Notes: generated by a model from the sequence alone, not told the origin. A DNA stretch of 64,000 bases from Streptantibioticus parmotrematis (GCF_019890615.1 NZ_JAINVZ010000004.1:248001-312000); one strand, 5' to 3'. Positions 1 to 8,135 are shown, counted from the stretch's first letter. Program-made: numbers and translations.

Positions 1-2
1 TC

Positions 3-296
3 GCGGAGGCCCTCGCCGAAGCGGGCCTGCCCACGGAACTCGTCGCGGCCGCCCACACCGCCGACCACGACGAGGCGCTGCGCAAGAGCCACCACGAGGG
101 CATGGACCCGGTCGGCGAGGAGGTCGGCACCCCCACCCTCCACGTCGACGGCGTCGCCTTCTTCGGGCCCGTGCTGAGCTCCATCCCGCGCGGCGAGGAC
201 GCCACCCGGGTCTTCGACGGTGTGCGGCTGCTCGCGGGCTATCCGGACTTCTTCGAGCTGAAGCGCACCAGAACCGGGGAGCTGGACTTCGGCTGA
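3..296 (+). CDS. DsbA-family thiol oxidoreductase, C-terminal part (5' end outside window)
   Basis: The frame is open from the first complete codon at base 3 to TGA at 294-296, so only the last 97 residues are present. The tail has the thioredoxin-fold cis-proline loop (GTPTLHV) followed by [12 protein letters not shown]. This pattern is typical of actinobacterial DsbA-like proteins of the mycothiol-dependent nitroreductase (Rv2466c) type. Those proteins reduce disulfides or nitro compounds in the cytoplasm with electrons from mycothiol. The active-site CxxC would lie upstream and cannot be checked. It may also be a generic DsbA/FrnE protein. Confidence 0.7.
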   Translation, partial: AEALAEAGLPTELVAAAHTADHDEALRKSHHEGMDPVGEEVGTPTLHVDGVAFFGPVLSSIPRGEDATRVFDGVRLLAGYPDFFELKRTRTGELDFG

Positions 297-351
297 CGAA
301 CGGCACGCCGCGCGGTAGTAGCCTCGTAGCTCCGCCGGGCCCGCGCGGCCC

Positions 352-440
352 CGTCCCGCGAAGGGCCGTCCCACGAAGGGTCGTCCTCCGGAGGTCCGAC
401 CTCCGAAAGGCCCGTCCCTCAAGGTCCTCGTCCAGAAAGG
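352..440. repeat. 15-bp degenerate tandem repeat in the leader of the CobW-type gene
   Basis: About five to six units of roughly 15 bp lie between the DsbA stop and the GTG at 448. The clear units start at 352, 367, 382 and 397, each beginning CGTCC or CGACC. Most end in a purine run (GAAGGG, GGAGG, GAAAGG) that resembles a Shine-Dalgarno sequence. The last one, AGAAAGG at 434-440, is correctly placed for the gene start. Confidence 0.75.
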
Positions 441-447
441 CAGCACG

Positions 448-1596
448 GTGGCCAGGAGCCGGATTCCCGTCATGATCCTCGCGGGCTTCCTCGGCGCCGG
501 GAAGACCACGCTGCTCAACCACCTCCTGCGCAACAGCGGCGGCACCCGCATCGGCGTCGTCGTCAACGACTTCGGGGCCGTCAACATCGACGCCCTGTCC
601 GTCGCGGGACAGGTCGACTCGATGGTGACCCTGGGGAACGGCTGCATGTGCTGTGCGGTGGACGCGGGTGACCTGGACGACATGCTGCGCAAGCTCACCC
701 GGCCCGGCGCGGGCATCGACGTCGTCGTCATCGAGGCGAGCGGCCTGGCCGAACCCCGCGAACTGATCCGCATGCTGCTGGCCAGCGGCAACCAGCGCAT
801 CTCCTACGGGGGCCTCGTCGAACTGGTCGACGGCGCCGAGTTCGAGTCGACCCGCGAGCGCCATCCCGAGCTGGACGCCCACCTGCGCTGCGCGGACCTG
901 ATCGTCCTCAACAAGACCGACCGCGTGGACGCCACCGGCCGCGAACGGCTCCTCGGTCATCTGAACGCCGTCGCGCCGGACACCCCGGTCGTGACCGCCG
1001 CCCACGGCCGGGTCGACCCCGAGCTGCTCTTCGACCGGCACCGGCGACCGGCCAGGGAGCCCGCCGTACGACAGTTGTCCTTCGACGACCTGCGCACCGG
1101 GACGGACGCCGAGGGCGGCGGCCACGGGCACGACGGCGAGCACGGGCAGCACGGCCAGGAGCAGCACGGCCACGAGGCCCATCCGCACGCGGCCTACCAG
1201 ACGATGTCGTACACCTCCGAACTCCCCGTGGACCCACGCGCGTTCATGGACTTCATGGACACCCGCCCGCCCGGAGTCTTCCGGATCAAGGGCTTCGTCC
1301 ACTTCGGCGCGCCCGGGCAGGACGAGAAGTACGCCCTGCACACCGTCGGCAACTACCTGCGTTTCCGCAGCACCCCGTGGCGCCGCTCCGAACCGCGCCT
1401 GACCCGACTGGTCTTCATCGGCAGCGGCATCGACACCGACGCGCTCACCAAGGGCCTGGAGGCGTGCGCCGACCAGCCCCCTGCCGCCGACCCGCCGCTC
1501 GCCGCCACCGACCAACTCCTCGCCACCGACCGGCCCCCCGCAGCCGACGCGTACCCGCACCGCATGATGCCCGTGCTGCGGTACCTGGAGACCTGA
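448..1596 (+). CDS. CobW/G3E-family GTP-binding metallochaperone
   Basis: A 382-residue G3E P-loop GTPase. Walker A is GAGKTT at residues 16-21, the metal-binding CMCC motif is at 66-69, and the guanine-specificity motif NKTD is at 155-158. A histidine-rich insert at about 225-247 precedes the CobW C-terminal domain (about 253-345), as in zinc-handling members of the family. Known members use GTP hydrolysis to deliver Zn, Co or Ni to client enzymes. The GTG start is supported by AGAAAGG seven bases upstream. A low-complexity Pro/Ala/Asp repeat (about 343-367) near the C terminus is unusual. The metal and client are not known; no zinc-repressor box was recognised in the leader. Confidence 0.9.
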   Translation: MARSRIPVMILAGFLGAGKTTLLNHLLRNSGGTRIGVVVNDFGAVNIDALSVAGQVDSMVTLGNGCMCCAVDAGDLDDMLRKLTRPGAGIDVVVIEASGLAEPRELIRMLLASGNQRISYGGLVELVDGAEFESTRERHPELDAHLRCADLIVLNKTDRVDATGRERLLGHLNAVAPDTPVVTAAHGRVDPELLFDRHRRPAREPAVRQLSFDDLRTGTDAEGGGHGHDGEHGQHGQEQHGHEAHPHAAYQTMSYTSELPVDPRAFMDFMDTRPPGVFRIKGFVHFGAPGQDEKYALHTVGNYLRFRSTPWRRSEPRLTRLVFIGSGIDTDALTKGLEACADQPPAADPPLAATDQLLATDRPPAADAYPHRMMPVLRYLET

Positions 1597-1648
1597 CCGC
1601 GCCGCCCAGGCGGGCACCAGGGCCCCGGGGACGGACCGCTCCGTCGGC

Positions 1649-2572
1649 TCAGGCGATGCCCGCGAACAGGTCGGTCTCCGGGAGGGCGACGGCGACGCGG
1701 CTGCGCGCCAGCACGTAGTCCTCCGTGGGCCAGACCGCACGTTCCAGGTCGCGGGGGTGGGCGAAGAACGGGTTGTCGTCCGCGGCCTGCGTGGCGTGCG
1801 CGCGGAACGCCCTGTCGCGTATGGGGAAGTAGTCGGCGCACTCGACGCGGCTGGTCACCTCCAGGGCCGGCGCCCACTCGGGCCAGTCGTCCAGCACCGC
1901 TCCCATCTCCGACTCCAGTCCGCGGTCCGTCATCGCCTCGTGCAGCGTCTCGAACCACCTCTTGGCGAAGGCCGCCTGGTAGTAGAGCTTGTGCGGCCGC
2001 CAGGGCCCGGCCGCGGTCGCCTCGAAGGCGGCGAGGGCGACCCGGTGGGTCTGGACGTGGTCGGGGTGCGGGTAGCCGCCCGAGGGGTCGTAGGTGATGA
2101 CCACGTGCGGCATGAACTCCTCCATCACCGCCCGCAGTTCGGCAGCGGCGTGGTCCATCGGGGCCCGGGCGAAGCAGTCCGGTGGCAGCGGCTCGCCCTC
2201 CCCTTGCAGGCCGGAGTCGGTGAACCCCAGGAACCGCTGCCGCACACCGAGCACCTCGGCCGCGGCGGCCATCTCGCGCCGCCTGATCGCGGGCAGGTCG
2301 GCACGGACCCGTGGGTGGTCCAGCGCGGGGTTGAGCACGTCGCCGCGTTCGCCGCCGGTGCAGGTGACCACGAGGACCTCGGCGCCCTCGGCCGCGTAAC
2401 GGGCCAGCGTGGCCGCGCCCTTGCTGGACTCGTCGTCGGGGTGCGCGTGCACCGCCATCAGCCTCATCCCCGCGGCTCTCCCGGCGCCTTTCGCCCGCAT
2501 CCCCGTCGCCCCCATGTCCCCCTCCGCCGCCTTCGTGCTTCGCGCGCTCGCCGTGCCTCGCGTCTTCGACAT
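1649..2572 (-). CDS. mca: Mycothiol S-conjugate amidase (Mca-like, PIG-L/LmbE family)
   Basis: The protein opens its catalytic domain with AVHAHPDDESSKG, the zinc-binding HPDD motif of PIG-L/LmbE deacetylases in the form typical of Mca. It also carries TCTGGERG and the Mca-like tail RVECADYFPIRDRAFRAHAT...WPTEDY. Mca cleaves mycothiol S-conjugates of electrophiles to a mercapturic acid plus GlcN-inositol. The ATG at 2572 lies six bases after the stop of the upstream MFS gene and has AAAGGA inside that gene's end, which implies translational coupling. An alternative start at 2467 would remove a 35-residue extension absent from classic Mca. It may be a second, dedicated Mca paralogue; the sister deacetylase MshB is less likely. 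Confidence 0.85.
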   Translation of the reverse strand: MSKTRGTASARSTKAAEGDMGATGMRAKGAGRAAGMRLMAVHAHPDDESSKGAATLARYAAEGAEVLVVTCTGGERGDVLNPALDHPRVRADLPAIRRREMAAAAEVLGVRQRFLGFTDSGLQGEGEPLPPDCFARAPMDHAAAELRAVMEEFMPHVVITYDPSGGYPHPDHVQTHRVALAAFEATAAGPWRPHKLYYQAAFAKRWFETLHEAMTDRGLESEMGAVLDDWPEWAPALEVTSRVECADYFPIRDRAFRAHATQAADDNPFFAHPRDLERAVWPTEDYVLARSRVAVALPETDLFAGIA

Positions 2573-2578
2573 CGCAGG

Positions 2579-4063
2579 TCATCCTTTCGCGCGGGCCGCG
2601 CCCGCCGGGTAGAAGAGCGCCGGGACGAAGCCCAGCAGGGACAGGCCGAGGGCCCACACGAAGGCGTGGCCGTAGGCGGTCGCGGCTCCCGCGTGGCCCG
2701 CGAGCCCGCGTTGCAGCACCACCGTCAGCACCGCCGTGCCCAGCGAACCGCCCAGCCGGTTGAGCACGTTGACCGTGCCCGCCGCGCGCGGGGCGTCCGC
2801 CGTGGAGACCGACGCGTAGACGGCGGCCATGCCGGGCACCATCGCGATCCCGAGCCCCGCGCCGCGTACCACCAGCGCCAGCGTCAGCAGCCGGCCCGCC
2901 GGGTCGTGGCCGAGGAAGGCGAACGGCAGCGTGCCCAGCAGCGCCAGCGCCAGCCCCGTCAGCATCAGCGGACGCGGTCCGTGGCGGTCGTTGAGTCTGC
3001 CGGTGAAGAACGACACCGCCGCCGTGCCGACCGCCTGCGGCGCCAGCAGCAGCCCCGCGTGCATCGCGTCGGCCCCGCGCACCTGCTGGAAGTAGAGCGG
3101 GAGCAGCAGCATCGCGCTGTAGAGCGAACCGCCCAGCAGGAAGGACGAGGCGGTCGCGGCGGCGAAGCCGCGCCGGGCGAACAGCCGCAGGTCGATCAGC
3201 GGGGTGCCGGTCCGGCGCCGCAACGCGTGGACCGCGTAGGCGGCGATCAGCACCACGCCGACCAGCGCGATGCCCCAACCGCGCGACGAGCAGCCGTACA
3301 TCAGCCCGGCCAGCCCCGGCGACAGCAGGAGCAGTCCGCGCACGTCGAGCCGCGCGGGCGACGCCGCCCTGGTGGTGCGCGGCAGCACGCGCGCCGCCAG
3401 CACCAGGGTCACGATGCCGACCGGCAGGTTGACGTAGAACATCCAGCGCCAGTCGAGGTCCTGGACGATCAGGCCGCCCAGCACCGGCCCGGCGACCGGC
3501 GCGAGCGTCACGGGGATGACGCTGGCGCTGATGACCCGGCCCAGGCGTCCGGGCCCCGCGGCCTGGGCCAGCATCGACTGGCCGACCGGCTGGATCATGC
3601 CGCCGCCGATGCCCTGGAGCACCCGGAAGACGATCAGCGCGGGCACCGACCAGGCGAGTCCGCACAGCGCCGAGCCCGCGGTGAACAGGGCTATCGAGGT
3701 CATCCAGACCGCCCGGCCGCCGAAGCGGTCGGTGGCCCAGCCGGTCAGCGGCATGACCAGGGCGACGGCCAGCAGGTATCCGGTCGACACCCACTGGACC
3801 GTGGTCAGCGGGCTGCCGAGGTCGTGTCCCACGGAGTCCAGGCCGACGCTGACGATCGTGGTGTCCAGCAGCGCCAGCACCGGCCCCAGCAGGAGCACGG
3901 CGGCCAGCCGCCACACGGCCCGGTCGATGGGCGCGCGGGCGTCCGCGACCTCGACGGGCCGCCGGGCGGAGGCTGCCCGCGCCCCCGCACCCTCTGTGAC
4001 CGTCTTCTCGCCCGCCTCGGGTCCCGTCGTCGCGGGGGACGGTCGTCGCGAAGTGATTAGCAT
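2579..4063 (-). CDS. MFS drug exporter, DHA2 (EmrB/QacA) type
   Basis: A 494-residue membrane protein with about 14 hydrophobic segments. The DHA2 antiporter signature is visible near residues 80-200 (WVSTGYLLAVALVMPLTGW, then the motif-A-like GWATDRFGGR, then ASVIPVTLAPVAGPVLGG). It should export a small hydrophobic toxicant or drug by proton antiport. It is divergent from the tetR gene and shares an operator-rich 83-bp region with it. It is followed at six bases by the mycothiol-conjugate amidase gene. The ATG has no Shine-Dalgarno sequence but sits seven bases after a good -10 box, so the transcript is probably leaderless. Confidence 0.9.
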   Translation of the reverse strand: MLITSRRPSPATTGPEAGEKTVTEGAGARAASARRPVEVADARAPIDRAVWRLAAVLLLGPVLALLDTTIVSVGLDSVGHDLGSPLTTVQWVSTGYLLAVALVMPLTGWATDRFGGRAVWMTSIALFTAGSALCGLAWSVPALIVFRVLQGIGGGMIQPVGQSMLAQAAGPGRLGRVISASVIPVTLAPVAGPVLGGLIVQDLDWRWMFYVNLPVGIVTLVLAARVLPRTTRAASPARLDVRGLLLLSPGLAGLMYGCSSRGWGIALVGVVLIAAYAVHALRRRTGTPLIDLRLFARRGFAAATASSFLLGGSLYSAMLLLPLYFQQVRGADAMHAGLLLAPQAVGTAAVSFFTGRLNDRHGPRPLMLTGLALALLGTLPFAFLGHDPAGRLLTLALVVRGAGLGIAMVPGMAAVYASVSTADAPRAAGTVNVLNRLGGSLGTAVLTVVLQRGLAGHAGAATAYGHAFVWALGLSLLGFVPALFYPAGAARAKG

Positions 4064-4064
4064 G

Positions 4065-4122
4065 GACCTAAATTTAGGTCGGACCTAGCAATGGAGTCAA
4101 GAGGATTTTTAGGTCCGACCTA
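4065..4122. promoter_or_regulatory. TetR operators between the divergent tetR and MFS genes
   Basis: Three palindromes built on the half-site TAGGTC/GACCTA are present. One is a perfect 16-bp palindrome, GACCTAAATTTAGGTC, at 4065-4080. The others are 13-mers, TAGGTCGGACCTA at 4075-4087 and TAGGTCCGACCTA at 4110-4122. The two 13-mers are exact reverse complements with centres 35 bp apart. The first two overlap the MFS promoter and the third lies just upstream of the tetR -10 box. This is the usual arrangement for TetR repression of both genes. Confidence 0.8.
4071..4100 (-). promoter_or_regulatory. Promoter of the MFS-amidase operon (leaderless)
   Basis: On the minus strand, TTGACT (4100-4095) and TAAATT (4076-4071) are separated by 18 bp. 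The -10 box ends seven bases before the ATG at 4063, so transcription would begin at or next to the start codon. Operator palindromes cover the -10 box and the spacer. Confidence 0.75.
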
Positions 4123-4133
4123 GGAATCCGGGC

Positions 4134-4139
4134 TAGGCT
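4134..4139 (+). promoter_or_regulatory. -10 box of the tetR gene (leaderless)
   Basis: TAGGCT ends seven bases before the ATG at 4147, and no Shine-Dalgarno sequence is present. No strong -35 is visible. The operator at 4110-4122 occupies the -35 zone, so TetR binding should also repress its own gene. Confidence 0.55.
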
Positions 4140-4146
4140 TGCGTGC

Positions 4147-4770
4147 ATGGCCCAGCTCCGTGAACTCAAGAAGCAGCAGACCCGGCAGACGATCAGCCAC
4201 GTCGCGACCGGGCTGTTTATCGAGCGAGGCTTCGAACGGACGACGATCGCCGACATCGCCCGGGCGGCCGGGGTGTCGAAGATGACCGTCACCAACTACT
4301 TCCCGCGCAAGGAGGACCTCTTCTTCGACGCGGCCGAGGAGCTGATCGAGGGCCCGGCCAGGACGGTTCGCGAACGGGCCGAGGGGGAGAGCGCCCTTGC
4401 CGCGCTCCGCCGCGCGTACCTGACCGCCGCCGAGCGGCACGACCCGCTGCTGGGGCGGTTCTCCCCCGGATTCGCCCGCCTGCTCCAGGACAGCCCGGCG
4501 CTGCGCGCACGGCTGCGGGAGATCTACGACCAGCAGGAACAGGCGCTCGCGGAGGCGCTCAGGGAGGCGGTCGGCGAGAAGGGAGGCCGTCTCGAGCCCG
4601 TGCTGGCGGCGGCCCAACTGGGCGGCGTGCAGCGGGTTTTGCTGGACGAGGCGCGGCAACGGGTGCTGCGCGGCGAGACGGAGGAGGAGTTCTTCGCCGG
4701 TCTGGCGCGGGCGGCACGTGAGGCGTTCGACCTGCTGGAGCCGGCCCTGGGCGACTACGCGGTCCGCTGA
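4147..4770 (+). CDS. TetR-family transcriptional repressor
   Basis: A 207-residue protein with a classic N-terminal TetR helix-turn-helix (residues about 8-55, including TIADIARAAGVSKMTVTNYF followed by PRKEDLF). An all-helical ligand-binding domain follows and is too variable to name a ligand. It is divergent from the MFS-amidase operon, with three palindromic operators between them. By analogy it would repress both directions until an efflux substrate or electrophile binds. The start is the only ATG that keeps the full HTH and is preceded by a -10 box at the leaderless distance. Confidence 0.9.
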   Translation: MAQLRELKKQQTRQTISHVATGLFIERGFERTTIADIARAAGVSKMTVTNYFPRKEDLFFDAAEELIEGPARTVRERAEGESALAALRRAYLTAAERHDPLLGRFSPGFARLLQDSPALRARLREIYDQQEQALAEALREAVGEKGGRLEPVLAAAQLGGVQRVLLDEARQRVLRGETEEEFFAGLARAAREAFDLLEPALGDYAVR

Positions 4771-5205
4771 CCGCCAGGACACGACCGGCCCGTCCCTCAA
4801 CGCCACTGGCTACGCAGCCCCTTTCCGTTCTCCGGGTGTTCCGGGGCCGCGCCCTCGGTCGCCGCGTGACGGGACGACGGCACGGTGTCACGATGCCGCC
4901 GCGTCGCGCGCGTGACGGCGATCCCTTCCCCGCAATCCCCCGTTCACACCCACCCGACACATCGCCCGAAACGTTCACCCTCGGCAAGAACCCGAAACCG
5001 TTCGGTTGTCGCTTGATGCAAAGGGGCGCACTCTGTCGGACCCGGCCGATACATTCGACGGGTACGGCAAGGACGGAGAGGCAGGACCGACGAGCAGGGA
5101 CGGACGGGCCAGGACGGACGGGCGGAGCCGGTGCGTGTGACGATGCGCACGGTTGCGCCGACCGGTATCGGGAACGGAAGCGGGGAGCCGAGAGAGGACG
5201 GCCGG
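4771..5205. other. Intergenic region upstream of the sigma-factor gene
   Basis: This 435-bp stretch has no convincing gene. It contains two copies of CCGAAAC followed by GTTC (4966-4976 and 4992-5003). The second is part of a small inverted repeat (CCGAA/TTCGG). An upstream in-frame GTG at 5131 could extend the sigma factor, but the Shine-Dalgarno sequence favours 5206. No promoter could be assigned with confidence. Confidence 0.5.
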
Positions 5206-5766
5206 ATGGCAGCGCCCGCACCACCACGGTGGGACCGCAAGATGCAGCAGCGGCTCGCCCGCGGCGAGGAGGCCGCGCTCGGCGAGCTGTACGACCGCTT
5301 CGCGACGCTCGTCCACGGACTCGCCCACCGCGTCATGGGGGACGAGGAGGCGGCCGGCCTGATCACGCGTGAGGTCTTCGGCTACATCTGGGAGAACCCC
5401 GACGCGTACGACCCCAAGGACGGCAACATGCGTTCCTGGATCGCCACGCTCACCCAGCGCCAGGCGGTCGGCAAGCTGCGCAGTTGCGAGGCGGAGCGTG
5501 TGGCGTCCGGTGGCGAGCGGATATCCGAGCAGTTCGAGGAACGCGTCCGGGAGGCCAACACCGCGGCCCGCGCCGACTTCATCCGCGACTCCATGCCCGC
5601 CTCCATCCGCGCCGCGCTCGACCTGGCCTACCTCCAGCGGCGCGACTACCGGCAGGCCGCGCACGAACTCGGCCTCACCGAGGTGGAGGCCCGCCGCAGG
5701 ATGCGGCTCGGCCTGCAGATGCTGTCCACCGCGATCCAGCACGAGCACCCCGGCGGTACCCGGTGA
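5206..5766 (+). CDS. ECF-type RNA polymerase sigma factor
   Basis: The 186-residue product has a region 2 core (LGELYDRFATLVHGLAHRV, then EVFGYIWENPDAYD, then MRSWIATLTQRQAV) and a C-terminal region 4 helix-turn-helix (AYLQRRDYRQAAHELGLTE, then VEARRRMRLGLQML). It directs RNA polymerase to a small regulon not identifiable here. The ATG at 5206 follows AGAGAGGA at seven bases; an in-frame GTG at 5131 would add 25 residues. Its stop overlaps the GTG of the next gene (GTGA), coupling it to a zinc-finger protein that is probably its anti-sigma factor. Confidence 0.85.
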   Translation: MAAPAPPRWDRKMQQRLARGEEAALGELYDRFATLVHGLAHRVMGDEEAAGLITREVFGYIWENPDAYDPKDGNMRSWIATLTQRQAVGKLRSCEAERVASGGERISEQFEERVREANTAARADFIRDSMPASIRAALDLAYLQRRDYRQAAHELGLTEVEARRRMRLGLQMLSTAIQHEHPGGTR

Positions 5767-7235
5767 CCGACTCCCACGGCCCCGACGATCCCCAGGACCC
5801 CCACGGCCCCGAGGGACCGGACGAACCCGACCGTCCCGGCGACCGGAACGACCCCGCGGGTCCGGCTGACGTCCCCCGCGGTGCCCACGAAAGCGGCTCC
5901 TACGAGGACGGCAGCGCGTACGGCAACGGCAGCGCGTACGGCGGCGGTTACGACGGTTCGGGGCCCTATGACGGCTCCGCCCCCTACGACGGCCCCCATG
6001 ACGGCGGGGCGCGCCGGGAGGTCGGCGGCTCGACACGGCCCGTTCCGCCCGGCAGGCCGCTGCCGCGGGTGCCGCTGCCCCGGGGCGCCGCGGAGGACCG
6101 GCCGCTCGGGCCGGCACCGGTGCCCCCGGTGACGCCCGTGCCGTCGTACGACCACTCCACGCTCAAGTCGCTGCTCGGCGCCTGGGCGCTGGCGGCCTGC
6201 TCGCCCGAGGAGACGACCGCGGTCGAGGCGCACCTGACGGACTGCGCGTTGTGCGCGGACGAGGCGCTGCGGCTGCGCGACGCGGTCGAACTGCTGCGTC
6301 CCGAGGACCCGTTGGACCTCGATCCGCTGCTGCGCGCCCGGGTACTGGAGAACTGCCTGGGGCGTCGTCCGGCCCGCGTCCCCGTGCCCGAGTGGGCCGG
6401 TCCGTACGACGCGGAGACCGCGCGGCTCGACGCGCTCCTGCGCGATCTGGGCAGCGGCGACTGGAACGCCTCGGTGCGCCTGGAGTGGCACGACGGTTCG
6501 TGCGACGTCACGGTCGCCGAGGTGATCGGCCATCTCACCGCCGTCGACGGGCTCATAGCCGCAGCGCTCGGCATGAGCGAACCGCTGGGCACCGGCGCGC
6601 AGGACCCGATCGACCCGGCGGAACGCACCAAGGCGTACTGGCACCGCTTCGGCGACCGGTCGCCCGCCGAGGTCCACGACACCTGGCGCGAGCAGGGCCA
6701 CGCGCTGCTGCGTACGGTGTCGTTCGCGGGCCGCGCGGCCGGTGGCCTCGACGTGCCCTACGGTCCCGCGCGGCTGCCGCTGCGGGACGCGCTCGTGGAC
6801 CGGGCGATGGAGTGCTGGATCCACGCGGGCGACATCGCGGAGGCGGTCGCCTATCCCTACGGCCCGCCCGCGCCGCGCCATCTGCACCGCATGATCGACC
6901 TCGCGGCGCGCACCCTGCCCGGGGTCCTGGCGGGCCGCCGCAGGGCCGGGCTCGCGGTCTCGCCCACCCGGCTGGTCGCGGCGGGCGCGCCGGGCCGGTC
7001 GCTGCACCTGGAGGTCGAGGGCGCGGGCGGCGGCGACTGGTACATCCCGCTGGACTCCCCGGCGGCGGTGGGCACGGCGGCCGGGAGCGTGGCGCACGTC
7101 GCGCTGGACGGCGTGGAGTTCTGCCAGCTGACCGCGGGCCATCGCAGCCCGCAGGACCTGGCGGCGGGCCAGGAGGGCGACCGCGCCGTGATCAGCGACG
7201 TCCTGGCAGCGGCGGCGGGCATGTCCCGCATGTGA
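5763..7235 (+). CDS. Zinc-finger anti-sigma factor fused to a mycothiol-dependent maleylpyruvate isomerase-type domain
   Basis: A 490-residue protein. An acidic, Gly/Pro/Tyr-rich disordered region (1-130) precedes a zinc-finger anti-sigma (zf-HC2) motif, H157-x3-C161-x2-C164. A DinB/MDMPI-type four-helix domain with conserved HLTAVDGLIAAALG lies at about 215-330, followed by a C-terminal SCP2-like domain. zf-HC2 motifs hold sigma factors and release them when the cysteines are oxidised. MDMPI domains use mycothiol. The four-base overlap with the sigma gene argues that the two form a sigma/anti-sigma pair. No transmembrane segment is seen, so it should be cytoplasmic. Confidence 0.8.
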   Translation: MTDSHGPDDPQDPHGPEGPDEPDRPGDRNDPAGPADVPRGAHESGSYEDGSAYGNGSAYGGGYDGSGPYDGSAPYDGPHDGGARREVGGSTRPVPPGRPLPRVPLPRGAAEDRPLGPAPVPPVTPVPSYDHSTLKSLLGAWALAACSPEETTAVEAHLTDCALCADEALRLRDAVELLRPEDPLDLDPLLRARVLENCLGRRPARVPVPEWAGPYDAETARLDALLRDLGSGDWNASVRLEWHDGSCDVTVAEVIGHLTAVDGLIAAALGMSEPLGTGAQDPIDPAERTKAYWHRFGDRSPAEVHDTWREQGHALLRTVSFAGRAAGGLDVPYGPARLPLRDALVDRAMECWIHAGDIAEAVAYPYGPPAPRHLHRMIDLAARTLPGVLAGRRRAGLAVSPTRLVAAGAPGRSLHLEVEGAGGGDWYIPLDSPAAVGTAAGSVAHVALDGVEFCQLTAGHRSPQDLAAGQEGDRAVISDVLAAAAGMSRM

Positions 7236-7253
7236 CCGCGCCGGCGGCGCCCC

Positions 7254-7269
7254 GGCCCGGAAGCGGGCC
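7254..7269. terminator. Small hairpin between convergent genes
   Basis: GGCCCG (7254-7259) and CGGGCC (7264-7269) pair around a GAAG loop. It lies between the anti-sigma stop and the purU stop and may serve both directions. The stem is short and there is no T-run. Confidence 0.4.
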
Positions 7270-8135
7270 TACGGGAAGACCACCGTCCGGCGCCCGTCGA
7301 GCAGCACCCGGTGCTCGCTGTGCCACTTGACCGCGCGGGCCAGCGCCTGGCACTCCACGTCGCGGCCGACGGCGACCAGTTGCTCGGGCGTCACGCCGTG
7401 GCCGACGCGCTCGACCTCCTGCTCGATGATCGGGCCCTCGTCGAGGTCCGCCGTGACGTAGTGCGCGGTCGCGCCGATGAGCTTGACGCCGCGCGCGTGC
7501 GCCTGGTGGTAGGGCTTGGCGCCCTTGAAGCTCGGCAGGAACGAGTGGTGGATGTTGATGATGCGACCGGACAGCCGCTTGCACAGGTCGTCGGAGAGCA
7601 CCTGCATGTAGCGGGCGAGCACCACCAGGTCCACGCCCTCCTCCTCGACGATGCGCAGCAGCTGCCCCTCCGCCTCCGCCTTGGTCTCCTTCGTCACCGG
7701 GATGTGCCGGAACGGGACGCCGTAGGAGCCGGCGAGTTCGCGGAAGTCCTCGTGGTTGGAGACGACCGCGGCGATCTCGACCGGCAGCGCGTCGATGGAG
7801 GCGCGGAAGAGCAGGTCGTTGAGGCAGTGGCCGAACTTGCTGACCATGATCAGCACGCGCATCTTCTGGTCGGCCGGGTGGATGCTCCAGTCCATCTGGA
7901 AGCTGTCCGCGATCGCCGCGAAGCTGGCGCGCAGCTTGGCGGTGCCGGCGTCCGGGTCGGTGCCGACCTCGGCGGAGAAGTGGACGCGCATGAAGAACAG
8001 ACCGGTGTCCTGGTCGCCGAACTGCTGGCTGTCCACGATGTTGCAGCCGGTCATGAACAGGTAGCTGGAGACGGCGTGCACGATGCCCTGCTTGTCGGGG
8101 CAGGACAGCGTCAGGACGTATTGCGCATCGGTCAC
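7269..8135 (-). CDS. purU: Formyltetrahydrofolate deformylase
   Basis: PurU hydrolyses 10-formyl-THF to THF and formate, balancing one-carbon units. The N-terminal ACT-like domain begins YVLTLSCPDKQGIVHAVSSY. The formyltransferase-fold catalytic domain contains VSKFGHCLNDLLFR, SGRIINIHHSFLPSFKGAKP and GATAHYVTADLDEGPIIEQE, which carry the conserved His and Asp catalytic residues. Length (about 288) is normal. The GTG at 8135 has GCGAGG eight bases upstream; an ATG at 8153 would add six residues. It converges with the sigma/anti-sigma operon. Confidence 0.95.
   Translation of the reverse strand: MTDAQYVLTLSCPDKQGIVHAVSSYLFMTGCNIVDSQQFGDQDTGLFFMRVHFSAEVGTDPDAGTAKLRASFAAIADSFQMDWSIHPADQKMRVLIMVSKFGHCLNDLLFRASIDALPVEIAAVVSNHEDFRELAGSYGVPFRHIPVTKETKAEAEGQLLRIVEEEGVDLVVLARYMQVLSDDLCKRLSGRIINIHHSFLPSFKGAKPYHQAHARGVKLIGATAHYVTADLDEGPIIEQEVERVGHGVTPEQLVAVGRDVECQALARAVKWHSEHRVLLDGRRTVVFP

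Noticed and set aside
1353-3914. 853-codon open frame on the minus strand across mca and the MFS gene
   Set aside because: It reads the pump and amidase genes out of frame; composition is Arg/Ala/Gly-rich with no domain. It is a GC-bias shadow.
5131-5205. N-terminal extension of the sigma factor from GTG 5131
   Set aside because: No Shine-Dalgarno sequence; low-order sequence before the conserved region; 5206 has a good ribosome-binding site.
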